Position numbers and translations under genes: made by a program | Notes under the pieces: generated by a model | What the model was told of the DNA's origin: nothing | What the model saw: the letters and a program-made list of their open reading frames with translations, nothing else | Database searches by the model: none | Assembly (NCBI RefSeq): GCF_950295315.1 | Contig: NC_080172.1 | Coordinates: 80,991,118 to 81,055,117, forward strand | DNA: 64,000 nt | Direction: 5' to 3' | Source: Erinaceus europaeus | Taxonomy: Eukaryota; Chordata; Mammalia; Eulipotyphla; Erinaceidae | Shown: in pieces, positions 33,844 to 44,959 of the stretch | Layout: each line of letters opens with the position of its first letter | Position numbering within the stretch: position 1 is the first letter of the stretch

Positions 33844-34848
33844 CAGACACCTTCTATGAGGCTAACATCACAATGATCCTCAAAGCAGGAAAGTCTGCCA
33901 CAAAACAAACAAACAAACAAAAAAACAATCAAAAAACCTATAGACCCATAGGTCTGATGAACATTGATGCAAAGATCCTCAAAAAAACCCTAGGTAATAT
34001 AATCCAACAACATATTGAAATTATAATACACCAAAATCAAGTGGGATTCATCCAGGGAAACAGGGACGGTTCAACATCTGCAAGCCAATCCGTGTATTCC
34101 ACCATATCAACAACAACAAAAACATTTAAAAAAAATACTTGATTTTATGAACTGATGCAGAAAAAGCATCTGACAATGTCCAACACCAATTTATGATAAA
34201 GGACTTCAAGATATTGGGAGTAGAAGGAAAAATCCTCAACATAGTAAAAGCTCTCTATGGCAAACTCACAACTAACATTATACTCAACAGGGAAAAATTG
34301 AAAGCTTTACCCATAAAATCAGGAACTAGGCAAAGATGTACATTCTCATCACTTCTCTTCAACAAGTCCCAGAAATCCTTGCCATTACAATTAGGTAAGA
34401 AGGAGATATCAAGTAAATTCAAACCGGAAAGGATGAAGTTATCATTATTTGTAGATGATATATTTTGTAGCTAGAGAATCCCAAAAATTCTACCAAAAAA
34501 CTACTGAAGTCATTAATAAATTCAGTAAAGTAGCAGGTTACAAAATCAATACTCATAAATCTGTGCCATCTCATTATTCAAAATATGGGCCAGAGGAAAG
34601 GGAACTCAAGGAAATAATACCAGTCAATATCAAACACAAAACGTTAAAATGCCTAGGAATAAATCTAGCAAAAGAGGTGAAGTGCCTTTTTAAAAGAAAA
34701 CCATTAAACTATTGTTAAAAAAATAGAGATGACACAAAGAATTGAAAGAACATCCCTCTTCATGGCTAGAAGAATAAATATTAAAATGACAATCCTTCCA
34801 AATGCAACTTATAGATTTAAATCAATTCTTATTAAAATCCGTATGGCA

Positions 34849-35069
34849 GAGGCTGGCTGGTGGTGCACCTGTTTGAGCACATGTATTATAATAGGCAATG
34901 ATCCGGGTTCAAGCCCCCAATCCCTACCTGCAGGGAGAAAGCTTTGCAAGTGGTGAAGCAGGGTTGCAGGTATGTCTATGTCTTTCTCCCCCTGAATCTT
35001 CATCTCCCCTCTCAATTTCTTTCTATCTCTATCCAATAAATAAATAATGATAATAAAAATAATAACTTA
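34849..35069 (+). mobile_element. SINE-B copy with 15-bp target duplication
   Basis: Head GAGGCTGGCTGGTGGTGCAC, B box (GGGTTCAAGCCCCC), AGCTTTGCAAGTGGTGAAGC and a tail of (AATAAT)n type. AAAATCCGTATGGCA (34834-34848) and AAAATCCGTGTGGCA (35070-35084) differ at one base. It interrupts L1 ORF2. Confidence 0.95.
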
Positions 35070-36130
35070 AAAATCCGTGTGGCATATTTCAAAGAAATTG
35101 AATAGCCTTTTCAAAAATTCATATGGAACCATAAAAAGCATGAATAGCAAAAACTCTCCTGAGGAAAAAGAATAAAAAATGGAGGCACCACAATTCTCAA
35201 CTTCAGTTCATACTACAAAGTGATAGTAGTTAAAAAAACATTGTGGTACTGGAACAAAAGTGGACAAATTAACCAATGGAACAGAAAAAGCTCAGAATGA
35301 ATCTCACACATGTATAGGCACTTTTTATATTAAAAGAAGCCCAAACTGCCCAATGTGGAATAGAAGGTCTTTTTAACAAATGGTGCTGGGAGAAATAGAC
35401 AACCACATGTAGAAAAATGAAACTAGACTACCAGTTAACCATACACCGAAATTAATCCAAAATGCATCAAAGATTTAGATATTAGACCTGAAACTATAAA
35501 ATACATAAAAGAACAAATTGGTAAAACATTTCATGAGAATAACATCAAAGATGTATTTGGAAAGTTCACCCCATGAGCAAGGGAAATAAAAACAAGATTG
35601 AACAAATGGGACTATATCAAATTGAAAAGTTTCTACACATCGAAAGAAAATTCTCTAGCGATAAACAGGAAACAGCAGCTGGTAGAACATGTTAGCACAC
35701 CACATTTCACACACACTGATTTATATAAAACATTATATATATAACACATAGATCTCAATAAAAAGAAAAATAACCCAATAAAAATGTGGGCAGAAAGTAT
35801 GAATAGGCAGTTCTCCAAAGAAGAGATACACATGGCCCACAGACATATGCAGACATCCTCCTATTCACTCATCACCGGAGAAATACAAGTTAAAACCACC
35901 TCACACCTGTTATAGTGGCCTTCATTAACAAAACAGGAGAAGATAAGTGTTGGAGAGGATATATATATAGAGAGAGAGAGAGGAACACTATTACATTGCA
36001 AACTTGTGCAACGATTATGGAGAACTGTATGGAGAACCCTTAAACAAATACAAATGGAAAAACCTTATGATCCATCAATCCCACTTCTAGGCATTTATAC
36101 AAAATAGATAATACTAATTTGAAGGGATAT

Positions 36131-36395
36131 ATGTACCTTTGTCTGGGGAAGTCAGATAGCATCATGGCAACATCTGTAACTTGGTAGCTAAAAAAGCATT
36201 AAGATTTAAGCAGAGAAAATTGTTTAATAGTCAGGAACCTAAAGGCAAGAATATAGCAGATGAGATTTGGGAAAAAAACTACTAGGTCTATTTTAGGTAT
36301 ATTCCAAGGGGCCCATGTCTTTACTAATTTTTGCCTAAGTCCAACAGCTAACATACAGGTGGACCAAAGACAGTTTCTAATGGAGGGGATGAAAC
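36131..36395 (-). mobile_element. inverted L1 3'UTR segment
   Basis: The block from GCATCATGGCAACATCTG to CAACAGCTAACATACAGG matches the minus-oriented 3'UTR copies at 49.4-49.7 kb and 61.3-61.5 kb, whereas the ORF2 before it and the 3' end after it (ACAGAACTCTAGTGGTGAG) are plus-oriented. It is either an inversion within this L1 or a separate insertion. Confidence 0.65.
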
Positions 36396-36500
36396 ACAGA
36401 ACTCTAGTGGTGAGAACTACATAAATTTATGCCCCTATTACAATTATATTTTTTTCAATCCTGTAAATCAATTTTAAGTCACTAATAAAAAATGAAACAT
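36396..36500 (+). mobile_element. L1 3' end, plus strand
   Basis: ACAGAACTCTAGTGGTGAGA, CCTGTAAATCAATTTTAAG and CACTAATAAAAAATG are the last part of the L1 3'UTR and its A-rich end. Confidence 0.7.
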
Positions 36501-36645
36501 TAAAGAAAGAAAGAGAGAAAGAAAGAAAGAAAGAACAAAAGAAAGAAAAAAAGAAAAAGAAAAAATGGCCACCTGGAGTGGTAGATTCCTAGTGCTGGCA
36601 CCAAGCTCCAGTGATAAACCTGGTAGAAAAAAAACAAAGAGAAAG
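36500..36645 (+). repeat. (GAAA)n repeat followed by SINE 3' module
   Basis: GAAA units at about 36503-36563 run into ATGGCCACCTGGAGTGGTAG and CTCCAGTGATAAACCTGG, the extra 3' module of long SINEs, with no tRNA head. The module may be a truncated SINE whose tail expanded. Confidence 0.75.
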
Positions 36646-39027
36646 GAAAAGAAAACAATTTACTTCAGTAAATGTTTTCATGAAGAGTCATTACCTAGAT
36701 GTAGCATATTTCTGAAAAACTGATGTGGAACCACCAGAGGGCCCAAATCTATGAATTTGCAATGAGCTCTTTCTTGTACATTAACACCATCTTAGTAGAA
36801 ACCTTTGACCATAGTGCTTACCTATTCTTTGAAATAAAATTAATAAAATACTCTGTATGGAATTAGTATTTAAATATGATGGAAGAGTTCATCACAGCTA
36901 CACTGATGGATCTGTCACAAGCTAAGGAATGTGAAATTGCTGAAGGATGGAGTGGTCTCAAAGAATTTTAACATTGACTAGAAATCTACTGTTGTGTGAC
37001 ATGTTCTTTACTCTAACTTTTTGGCATTGTCTATCCTTATTTTTGAAAGAAAGAAAATTCAAGGAAGCGATGTGTTTGTAATGTTGTCCCAAGGTTCAGT
37101 TTCAGTTCAGTAATCCAAATCTATGAACAAAAAGGAGAGCTCTTTCCTGTTACATTAATTATGCTTTCACTAGACTATAAAATGGAGGAGTTACATAGAC
37201 TTCTCTCCTTAATTCAACAATTTCCTAAGAGGTCACTGAGAGCTTTGTCTTTCATACAGTATTTTTGAGAGAAAAATGTGTTTTAATAAGTAAAATTATT
37301 TCTCAAGAGCTTGAGAACTTGACACTGATAGACACAGCTGAAGATGCTCAGCACTGCCTGAACCTTTTGCATTAGTTCATATCCTCAGGAGTTTTGGACT
37401 GTCAGTGCTGAAGGGTTTAAAATTGGGAAATATATTACTCGTTTGCCCATTAAAATATTGGAGGAGAAAAGTACCGGAGTTGCAGCTGGCATGACATGCA
37501 GTCTGTGACACTGGAAAAATGCTATGAATTTCTATGTTTGAGCATAGAATCATATGATGTGACAATTGCAGGCAATAATTTTTTTTTTTTTTTTTTGGTG
37601 AACAGCTGATTTAACACGAAGAGAAAACTCCATGGAAAAGCATCAGTGCATAAGTTGTTCCTGCCTTGAACTCTATGCTATTAATTCTTTGATGCCAAGA
37701 GTCAAAATTTGTCAGAACTGGAATATGCTCTGACAACATCTGCCAAAAGGATAGACACCCAAAAAAAATGACATTAAATGATATTAATGTTCTGAAGGAC
37801 TTACTAAAGCAAGACTATACAGAATTATTGTCAGCAGGAGGCATTACTGCTTAAAGTTCATTGTTTCAATATTTGGCTATGTTGACTTTCATCATCATTT
37901 ATATTGGATACATCATTCTAACATGCTATCATATTTGATTTATAAATGAAAAAAATGTATATGCTTCTAAGCAAGACAATGATAATGTTTATTTTACTTG
38001 AGAACTGATGTAGAATTAATGAGAATAATAGTCCTGTTCAAAAAGAGTTTAATACAGCCAACATATAAGGTGATTTAAAAAATATAAAACATAACATTTA
38101 TTGCCAGGCATCTGGGAGTATTTCATGAACACCAAGCTCAATTTCCTCCTGTATATCAAAAATGGGTAAAGAGCTGCTGCCCATTGCCTCTTTTATGCTT
38201 CCTTTTAATATCCACTTTCCCTTGGGCTCTATGAAAAACAAAAATCACTAATGCCCAGCAAAAACACTAGACCGTAGAGTTTGTGTTCACATTTTGTTAA
38301 ATAATTTTTAGATGGTAAAGCAAAATGTGACATAAGAGATCCTAAACATATAATTTTGTCCCTAAAACTATACCCTGGGAGATAGTTTTGCTCTTCTATC
38401 ATTTGTGATGGAGGTGTTTCCTCCTCCTGGGATATTCCTAGAAGATTGCCTTTGTTTACTTAAACATTCCTTGTATTTATAAGGGTTTATGACATTTGAA
38501 AAGGATGTTCCTTTATATTATAACATTTTATCTTCACAATTGCTAATTAAAGAGGTAGACCAAATAATAAATCCCCAATCACAACTCCAGTCTTACGGTT
38601 TTCAGGCCAGGAATTCTCATCTCACCTCCTATCTTGAAATCAGAGAGTGAGTAAGTAATTGCAAATGTAATGGTAGTGATTCATGGTGGTATTCATCAAA
38701 AAGTATAGTTCAGATTGTATTCTATCCAGCTCCTGTCAAAAGCCCAGCTGAAAAGATGAGAGAATAAATTTCTGGAAATCAGCTTGGCAGTATGTGACAA
38801 CAGGTTTAAAAATGCTCCAGTACTTTGACATTGCAATTTCACTTCTAGTAATGCATCATAAATGTATGTACAATAATGGTAAGTACCTCACTTTTTATAA
38901 AGGGAGAAATTTTAAGCCTAGAACTAGAAAATAGACTAAAAATGCAGTGATATAGATACCTGCATGGTGAAGTACCAGATAAACTAAAAATCATATTATA
39001 CAGTACTATTAATTGAATAGGAATTTT
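36646..39027. other. single-copy sequence, no gene
   Basis: 2.4 kb with no recognised gene. Two similar tracts (about 36740-36785 and 37113-37160) share CCAAATCTATGAA and a GAGCTCTTTC core, and a T-run lies at 37580-37597. Short open frames have no domains. Confidence 0.5.
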
Positions 39028-39292
39028 TTTTTTTTTTGCCTCTAAGGGCTCGGTGTCAGCATTATGAATCCACTGCTCCTGGCAGCCACTTCTCACCCAC
39101 CTCCTTTATTTCTTCTTCTATTTTATTTGATAGGACAGAGAGAAATTGAGAGGTAAGAGGGAGACAGAAAGATAGACAACTGCAGACCTGCTTCACCACT
39201 CATGAAGTGTCCTGGCTGCAGGTGGGGAGCAAAGACTTAAACCCAGGGTCCTTACATTAACCAGGTGTGCCACTGCTACCATCACCACCACC
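39028..39292 (-). mobile_element. SINE-A long copy, minus strand
   Basis: T-run, GCCTCTAAGGGCTCGG and ATGAATCCACTGCTCCTGG (module complement), TTTGATAGGACAGAG, AACTGCAGACCTGCTTC, GCTGCAGGTGGGGAGC and a diverged head ending TGCCACTGCTACC. Confidence 0.82.
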
Positions 39293-39394
39293 CTGATAGT
39301 ATTTCTGATGTATTTACAAATGAAAAATCAGACATAAAAGAGCACATTAAGTATAGCAGCACTTTTAGAAAGAAAACATACATTTTCGAAAGGG

Positions 39395-39612
39395 GCTGTA
39401 ATAGTGCACATTTTGGAAAACAGTATGGAGATTTCTAAAACAAAAACGCAATTACCTTATAACTAAGCAGTATTTAGGTATTTGCACAAAGAACATGCAA
39501 ACACTAGTCCAAAGGGACATATTTACCTCTGTATTCACAGCTCTTATCCATGGTGGCCAAAGAATGGAAGCAGTCTAGGTGCCTATCAACAGATAAATGG
39601 CTAAAGAACTAT
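39395..39612 (+). mobile_element. L1 ORF2 3' fragment, plus strand
   Basis: CAGTATGGAGATTTCTAAAAC, ACTAGTCCAAAGGGACAT, AGAATGGAAGCAGTCTAGG and ATCAACAGATAAATGGC are in the order of the end of L1 ORF2 and the start of its 3'UTR. Confidence 0.75.
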
Positions 39613-39619
39613 TTCTTTA

Positions 39620-40620
39620 TCTCACTTATATGGTTCTTTGAAGCTCCATCTAAGATGAGGTGAAGAAGGAGAATTCATCAGCTTTCTTAGCCATTCATCT
39701 GCTGTTGGATACCTAGATGGCTTGCAGGTTTTGCCTATTACAAAATGTGCTACTGTGTACATAGTTATATACAGATCTTTTTGTATGGGTGTATTTGGTT
39801 TCCTCAGGAAAACTGCAGTGTCATAGGGTATATTTTTAGCCTTTTGAGAATTCTCCAGACTGCTCTCCACAGGCGTTGGATCAATTTGCATTCCCACCAG
39901 CAGTGCAGGAGAGTTCCTTTACTCCTGCAATCTCTCCAGCATTTGTTGTTGTTATCTTTTCTGATGTATGACATTATTACAGGAGTAAAGTGGTATCTCA
40001 CTGTTGTCTTTATTTGCATTCCTCAGACAAGTTATTGACTTGGAGCTTTTTTTCATATGGTTTATTGGCCTTTTTGAGTCTCTTTGTTGAATAATCTGTT
40101 CATATCTTCTTTTTAATAGGTTCATTTAATTTTTGCTGTTGAATTTGGTGAGCTCTTTATACATTTTGGTTATTACCTCTAGTATAATATATGTCATATA
40201 AAGATCTCACATTCTGTGAGGGATCTCTTCATTTGAGTGATAGTTTCTTTGGCTGTGCAGAAGCTTTTCAATTTGATGTAACTGGTTTACTTTGGTTTTG
40301 TCTTCCATGCAGTTGGATTTGTGTAATTGAAGATGCCTATAAAATTTAGATGGAAAAGAGTTCTGCCAATATTTTCCTCTAAGTATTTTATAGTTTCTGG
40401 TTTACATCCAACTCCTTGATCCATTTGTAGTTTACTATTGTGTGTGTGACGCAATGTAGTGGTTCAGCTTCATTCTTTTGCATGCTTCAGTCCAATTTGC
40501 TCAATTAAATTTGTTGAAGAGACTCTCTTTTTTCATTTGATAATTTGGACCCCCTTGTCAGAAATTAGATGTCCATAGGTGTGGGGACTTATTTTTGCCT
40601 CTCAAATCTATTTCACTGGC
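39620..40620 (-). mobile_element. L1 ORF2 3' part, minus strand
   Basis: GCCATTCATCTGCTGTTGG, CAGACTGCTCTCCACAGG and AATTTGCATTCCCACCAGC, then TTAGATGTCCATAGGTGTGG near 40566, parallel 12.1-12.86 kb in the same orientation. Its first 250 bases are the reverse of 39395-39612. Minus-strand frames show the C-x3-C-x7-H-x4-C motif (CWRDC...HCWWEC). Confidence 0.85.
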
Positions 40621-40624
40621 CAGT

Positions 40625-41030
40625 GTATTTTTCTACTGCTCCTTCCCCATTCCACATAGTCCTTTACTTTGATGCAATAGACTATGTTTCACTTTGTTCT
40701 TCCTCTCTGTCCCTACTTATTAAGTCCACTATAAGTGAAAGCATTTGATATTTGTCCCCCCCACCCTTTTTTTTGGCTTATTTTACTTAACATGTTGTCT
40801 TCAAATTCCATTCAAGATGATGCAAAGAAGATGACCTCATCATTTTTAACGGCTGAGTGGTATTCCACCTTATAAATACACTACAATTTTATTAACCACT
40901 CATCTGCCCTTGGACATCTGAGTTGCTTTCAAATTTTGTAAATTACATTTTGTGCTACTATTAACATAGGTATACATAGATCTTTTCTGATAGGTGTTTT
41001 TATTTCCTGTTTGTAAGTTCCTATGATACA
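40625..41030 (-). mobile_element. L1 3' region, second 3'UTR lineage, minus strand
   Basis: TCCTTTACTTTGATGCAATAG and CTCTGTCCCTACTTATTAAG are followed by AAGATGACCTCATCATTTTT, GGCTGAGTGGTATTCCACC and ACTCATCTGCCCTTGGACA, the same order as 19.07-19.38 kb. Confidence 0.75.
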
Positions 41031-41205
41031 GAAAACTGTTTCTAAGACTTGTAATAATGGTAGTGGTTATCTTTGGGATTTGGAGTGGGGGGATACAGAA
41101 CTTTGGTGGTGGGTATGGTGTAGTCATACAATAATTTGTAATCATACAATCTTGTAACTCAATATAAGAACAAATAAGTAAAAATATTACAATAAATAAG
41201 TGAAA
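41031..41205 (+). mobile_element. L1 3' end, plus strand
   Basis: GGGGGATACAGAACTTTGG, TGGTGGGTATGGTGTAGTC and CAATCTTGTAACTCAATAT with an A-rich end. It is opposite in orientation to the L1 sequence on its left, as expected for a 5'-inverted insertion. Confidence 0.7.
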
Positions 41206-41396
41206 AATTAAAATCTGCAACTCTAATGTCAAAATTTAATATTCACTTAGGACAAGAGACATCAAGGAATGATGAAATAAAAATAAAATGGAAACTTTAT
41301 GTTTAAAAATATTGTCTAGATATATGTAACCAAATGTAAACTGCTGTCTCTGGATGGTGGGATTGAGATAGTTTATTTCTCTTTTTGCTTTATTTG

Positions 41397-41421
41397 TTTC
41401 TCTCTCTCTCTCTCTCTCTCT
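41397..41421. repeat. (TC)n microsatellite
   Basis: Twelve or so TC units ending TCTGTG. Confidence 0.9.
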
Positions 41422-41551
41422 GTGTTCATCTGTAGTTCCATTGTCATGTGTTACTTCTGTAATTAAAGTTCAAATACCTACGTAAAATAGAAAATTAGCC
41501 AAGAGAAATGAAGTCCACTGAAGATAGCATCAGAAATATTCTGTCCAGTCA

Positions 41552-41905
41552 CTTTTTTTTTTTTTTGCCTCCAGGGCTATTGCTGGGTCTGGGTGTCTGC
41601 ACCATGCATCCACTTCTCCTGGAGGCTATTTTTTCCTTTTTTTGTCCTTGTTGTTTATCATTGTTGTTGTTTTTATTATTGTTGTATTGCTATTGCTTTT
41701 GTTGAATAGAACATAGATAAATCAAGAGAGGAAAGGAAGACAGAGAAGGGGAGAGAAAGAGAGAAACCTGCAGACCTGCTTCACCGCCTGTGAAGTGACC
41801 TCCCTGCAGGTGGGGAGCCGGAGGCTGGAACCGGGATCCTTATGCTGGTCCTTGCGCTTTGTGGCATGTAAGCTTAACCTGCTGCACTACATACAGTCCA
41901 ACCCC
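41552..41905 (-). mobile_element. SINE-A long copy with 3' module, minus strand
   Basis: T-run, GCCTCCAGGGCTATTGCTGG, CATGCATCCACTTCTCCTGG, a (TTG)n tract, GAATAGAACATAGATAAATC, CCTGCAGACCTGCTTCACC, CCCTGCAGGTGGGGAGCC, CTGGAACCGGGATCC. At about 350 bases it is one of the longest SINE copies in the window. Confidence 0.9.
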
Positions 41906-42256
41906 CTCCAGTCACTTCTTTAATCATTCAAATTCTAACCTTATACAAAATTGGAACACATTAAAGTGACATTAAATAATATTTCATTAACTATTCTAAG
42001 TATCACTTTCCCATTTACAATTTTCTTTTTAAAAAACAATCAGCTGTTGAAACTGTAATTCCTCATGTTGCTAGACATAAATTAAAAATGATAAATTATT
42101 AAAAAATAATTATGGGAAAGAGCTTATCATTCAAATGTGGAATGTTCCCATTATGTTCTTAACTATAAAACGGACTTAAGGAAAACTATGTGATTCCTCC
42201 TGTGCACACATACAAACAAAATGTTTACAGCATTTTAAAATAAACTGTGATGACTC
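41906..42256. other. single-copy sequence
   Basis: No gene or repeat recognised. Confidence 0.45.
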
Positions 42257-42472
42257 CTGGGGCCAGATGGTGGTGCCCCTGGTTAAGTGCACATGTTACA
42301 GTGAGCAAGGACACAGGTTTGAGCCCCCAGTCCCAGACTGCAGGGGAAAGTTTTGCAAGTGGAGAAGCAGTATTTCAGGTGTCTCTCTGTCTCTCTTCCT
42401 ATCTCTCCTTTCCCTCTCAATTTCTGATGGTCTCTATCCAATCAAAAATGAAGATAATAAATAAATAAATTG
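42257..42472 (+). mobile_element. SINE-B copy, plus strand
   Basis: GGGGCCAGATGGTGGTGCCC, B box (AGGTTTGAGCCCCC), GCAGGGGAAAGTTTTGC, TC-rich body, TCTATCCAATCAAAAATG and an AATAAATAAATAAATTG tail. Well preserved. Confidence 0.92.
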
Positions 42473-43196
42473 TAATAAGTCTTTAAAACTTGTGATTAGC
42501 TATTTTAATTTCTCTTCATCACACACTTTTGTTTTATACTTCAATTTATGTATAATCAGAACCCACTTTTTATTTGAATATACCCAAAATATAGCTTCTA
42601 TTGTAACCTTTCTATTGTAACAGTTTTTGACAAAAAATATATTACAAATTGTGAAATAAATGATATTCCCCTAAGTGAATCTAAGGTTCAATTCTTATTG
42701 TCTACATGAAAAATTGAGAAACTATTCCTAGTTTTGTGGCTATTGTGATACAGTGGGAATTGCAGACAGAGCCACGCTTTATTTTATACCTCTGAAACAC
42801 TGCATATTATTAGCTTAAGATTGTTGAATAGTTCCTTGGGATCTACGATCTCCTGAGAAACTTTTATAAAATTAAGCAGTGAAAGTTACTTTTTGTAGTC
42901 TCCTCTCTAAAAGCTATTCTTTCCGTCTTTCTGCTTTGTCCTGCTTCCCATTAGAGAAACTGTAAAAGTTAACTGTTTACCTTCTCAGTTTCCTTTGTGT
43001 ATGTAGAGTGGCTGTCTGACTGGCAGGTCTCTTGGGAAAACTTTTAATCTCTTTGATAACATGATAACAGAATAATTTTCTTTCTGTTTGTCTCCTTTGC
43101 CAGCATCTGGCCCAACTCCCTGCTCCTGGTCTTGTTTTGCCTGGAGTTATAAGTAACATTTTGCCAACACAGGATTACAAAATTAAGGATGAAAAG
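42473..43196. other. single-copy sequence
   Basis: No gene or repeat recognised. Confidence 0.45.
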
Positions 43197-43418
43197 TTAA
43201 CAGGGACCCAGGTGGTAGCTCTGCTTGTTGAGTCACACACATTACAATGCACAAGGCTCTGGGTTCAAGTCCCTCGTTCCCACCTGCAGGGAGGAAGCTT
43301 CACAAGTGGTAAAGCAGAACTGGTGTGTCTCTCTTTCTCCCCTTCTCTGTCTTTCTTTTTCCTTTCAATTTCTCTCTGTCTCTATCCAAAACAAATAATA
43401 AAAATTTTTAAAAAGAAA
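43197..43418 (+). mobile_element. SINE-B copy, plus strand
   Basis: ACAGGGACCCAGGTGGTAGC, B box (GGGTTCAAGTCCC), GGAAGCTTCACAAGTGG, TC-rich body, TCTATCCAAAACAAATAAT tail. Confidence 0.9.
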
Positions 43419-43756
43419 GTCAATAGTCCTCTAGTAGTGGAGAGAAAAGAGGAAACAGTCTTGGTTCTTGGAGAATTACTGAGCCAGTGATGCAATGCCA
43501 GCAACATAGTAGTCTGAACTTACTATCTTATTTAAGGAATGAATCCTCGTTTGATTAAACAGCTGCCAACCAGCTTAGGTTCTCTGCTGTTTACAGCTGA
43601 ATGGTCCCATATAATCATAGTTTATCATAGATTTGTGAAAATTAACTTAAACAATTCAGGACATATGTAATTGTTTTAATAAACTGTAGGTTACTGTATG
43701 GACTTATTATTTAAAGAAGCAATACAGAATAGTAGAAAAGACAGTGGATTTGTACT
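43419..43756. other. single-copy sequence
   Basis: No gene or repeat recognised. Confidence 0.45.
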
Positions 43757-43762
43757 TAGATT

Positions 43763-44365
43763 TTTGGGAAATAGGCCCACTGTCTGGGAAGTCCAGGCCA
43801 TTGTTTCCATGAGAGTCTGAGCGGGTACACCCCAAGTTCTCCCCCTTCCTGGGTAGAGACAGTGGCAGGTCCCTCCTGACCTCATGAACTAATGATGGAT
43901 GGCTTCCCCGGATGGGGCAACTTCTCTGTACATGCCACTCCATCCCCTTAAAACAAAGGCCATGAATTACTGTGTACTCAGTTGCTCTCCCCCCGCCCCC
44001 GCCCTGAAGTGTCTGTAATTTACGCTCAGAGAAAAATTCGTTGTTGAGCTCACGACCAAGCCTTGTACAATAACTTTCCAGTTGTGATCAAATATTTTGT
44101 AGGTCAAGATGTAACTATGCATCGTGTTTGTGTTAATGATTACCTCAACCTTCTTTCTGTACTATGGGTATATCTGCTTGCCTGCATCTCCCAATAAATG
44201 AGTTGACCCTCTGAGGTTTCTCCTGGAGCTGGATAAGTCTAGCATGGCTTCTTCCTCTCTACGCATTACACCCTCATCATGCAGAGCCACCCTAGATCTC
44301 CCAGGGAGCCTCTTCACTCTCCGTTGCCAGTGGCCAGGGAGGCAGGGGACCTGGAGTGACCTGCA
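43763..44365 (+). mobile_element. solo LTR, family 2, with 6-bp target duplication
   Basis: It aligns with 8645-9255 and ends GACCTGCA. TAGATT is repeated at 43757-43762 and 44366-44371. The expected TGTTGGG start has lost its G and reads TTTGGG. AATAAA lies at 44193-44198. There is no internal viral sequence. Open frames within it are not genes. Confidence 0.88.
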
Positions 44366-44371
44366 TAGATT

Positions 44372-44764
44372 TGGGTTTTAATCTTGACCATTCATTTTAC
44401 TACACATTGTTCTTAGGAAAATAATCTAATCTTTCTGTATCTCCATTATGCTATCAGCTCTGTGAAACTAATAATTATATCAGAAATTCATTGTAAAAGT
44501 TAAAGATCATATTGAGAAAGCTATTGGCATAGGATTTGATTACATCTTGTTCAATAAAATGTTATTGATATAAAAATTATAAAATACCAAAACTATTTGT
44601 TCTTCTCTAAATGATGGGACTTTTTTTCCCCCCATGAACCCTTATACCATTATACAAGCTTAGGACACCAAAAGACAATTCAGAGTGCCCTATTAGGAAA
44701 ATTAGTAGAAAATGGGTTATTAGATTACTAACTATTAGAAGATGGACATTTCTTTTTCTTTCTA
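44372..44764. other. single-copy sequence
   Basis: No gene or repeat recognised. Confidence 0.45.
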
Positions 44765-44885
44765 TTTTGACCAAAACACTACTCATCTCTGGTTTATATT
44801 GGGGCAGAGGATAAAACCTGAGCACCTGGGACTTAGATGCTCAGGCACGAAAATCTTTGGCATAATTATTGTGCACCCTGTTTCC
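44765..44885 (-). mobile_element. SINE-C fragment, minus strand
   Basis: CAAAACACTACTCATCTCTGG, GAGGATAAAACCTGAGC (decayed B box, reversed), GCTCAGGCACGAAAATC and TGGCATAATTATTGTGC. Confidence 0.7.
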
Positions 44886-44959
44886 AGACAGGATCATTCT
44901 AAGAACTCATATTTTGGGACCAAGAAGAGAGCAGAATAATTATACAAAAAGACTTCATT

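Larger units (their letters stand above)
31330..36130 (+). mobile_element. L1 ORF2, plus strand, split by two insertions
   Basis: Three blocks belong to one L1: 31330-32403 (endonuclease C-terminus to RT start), 33844-34848 (RT core) and 35085-36130 (RT thumb to C-terminus). A 1.4 kb L1-type insertion splits the first pair and a SINE-B splits the second, each with a target duplication. Recognised pieces include VFFSNTHGTFISIDHILDHK near 31442, [14 protein letters not shown] near 34030, LFVDDIFCS at about 34446-34472 (the conserved Asp pair) and NPTLL-type C-terminal sequence near 36080. Stops and frameshifts are frequent. Confidence 0.9.
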
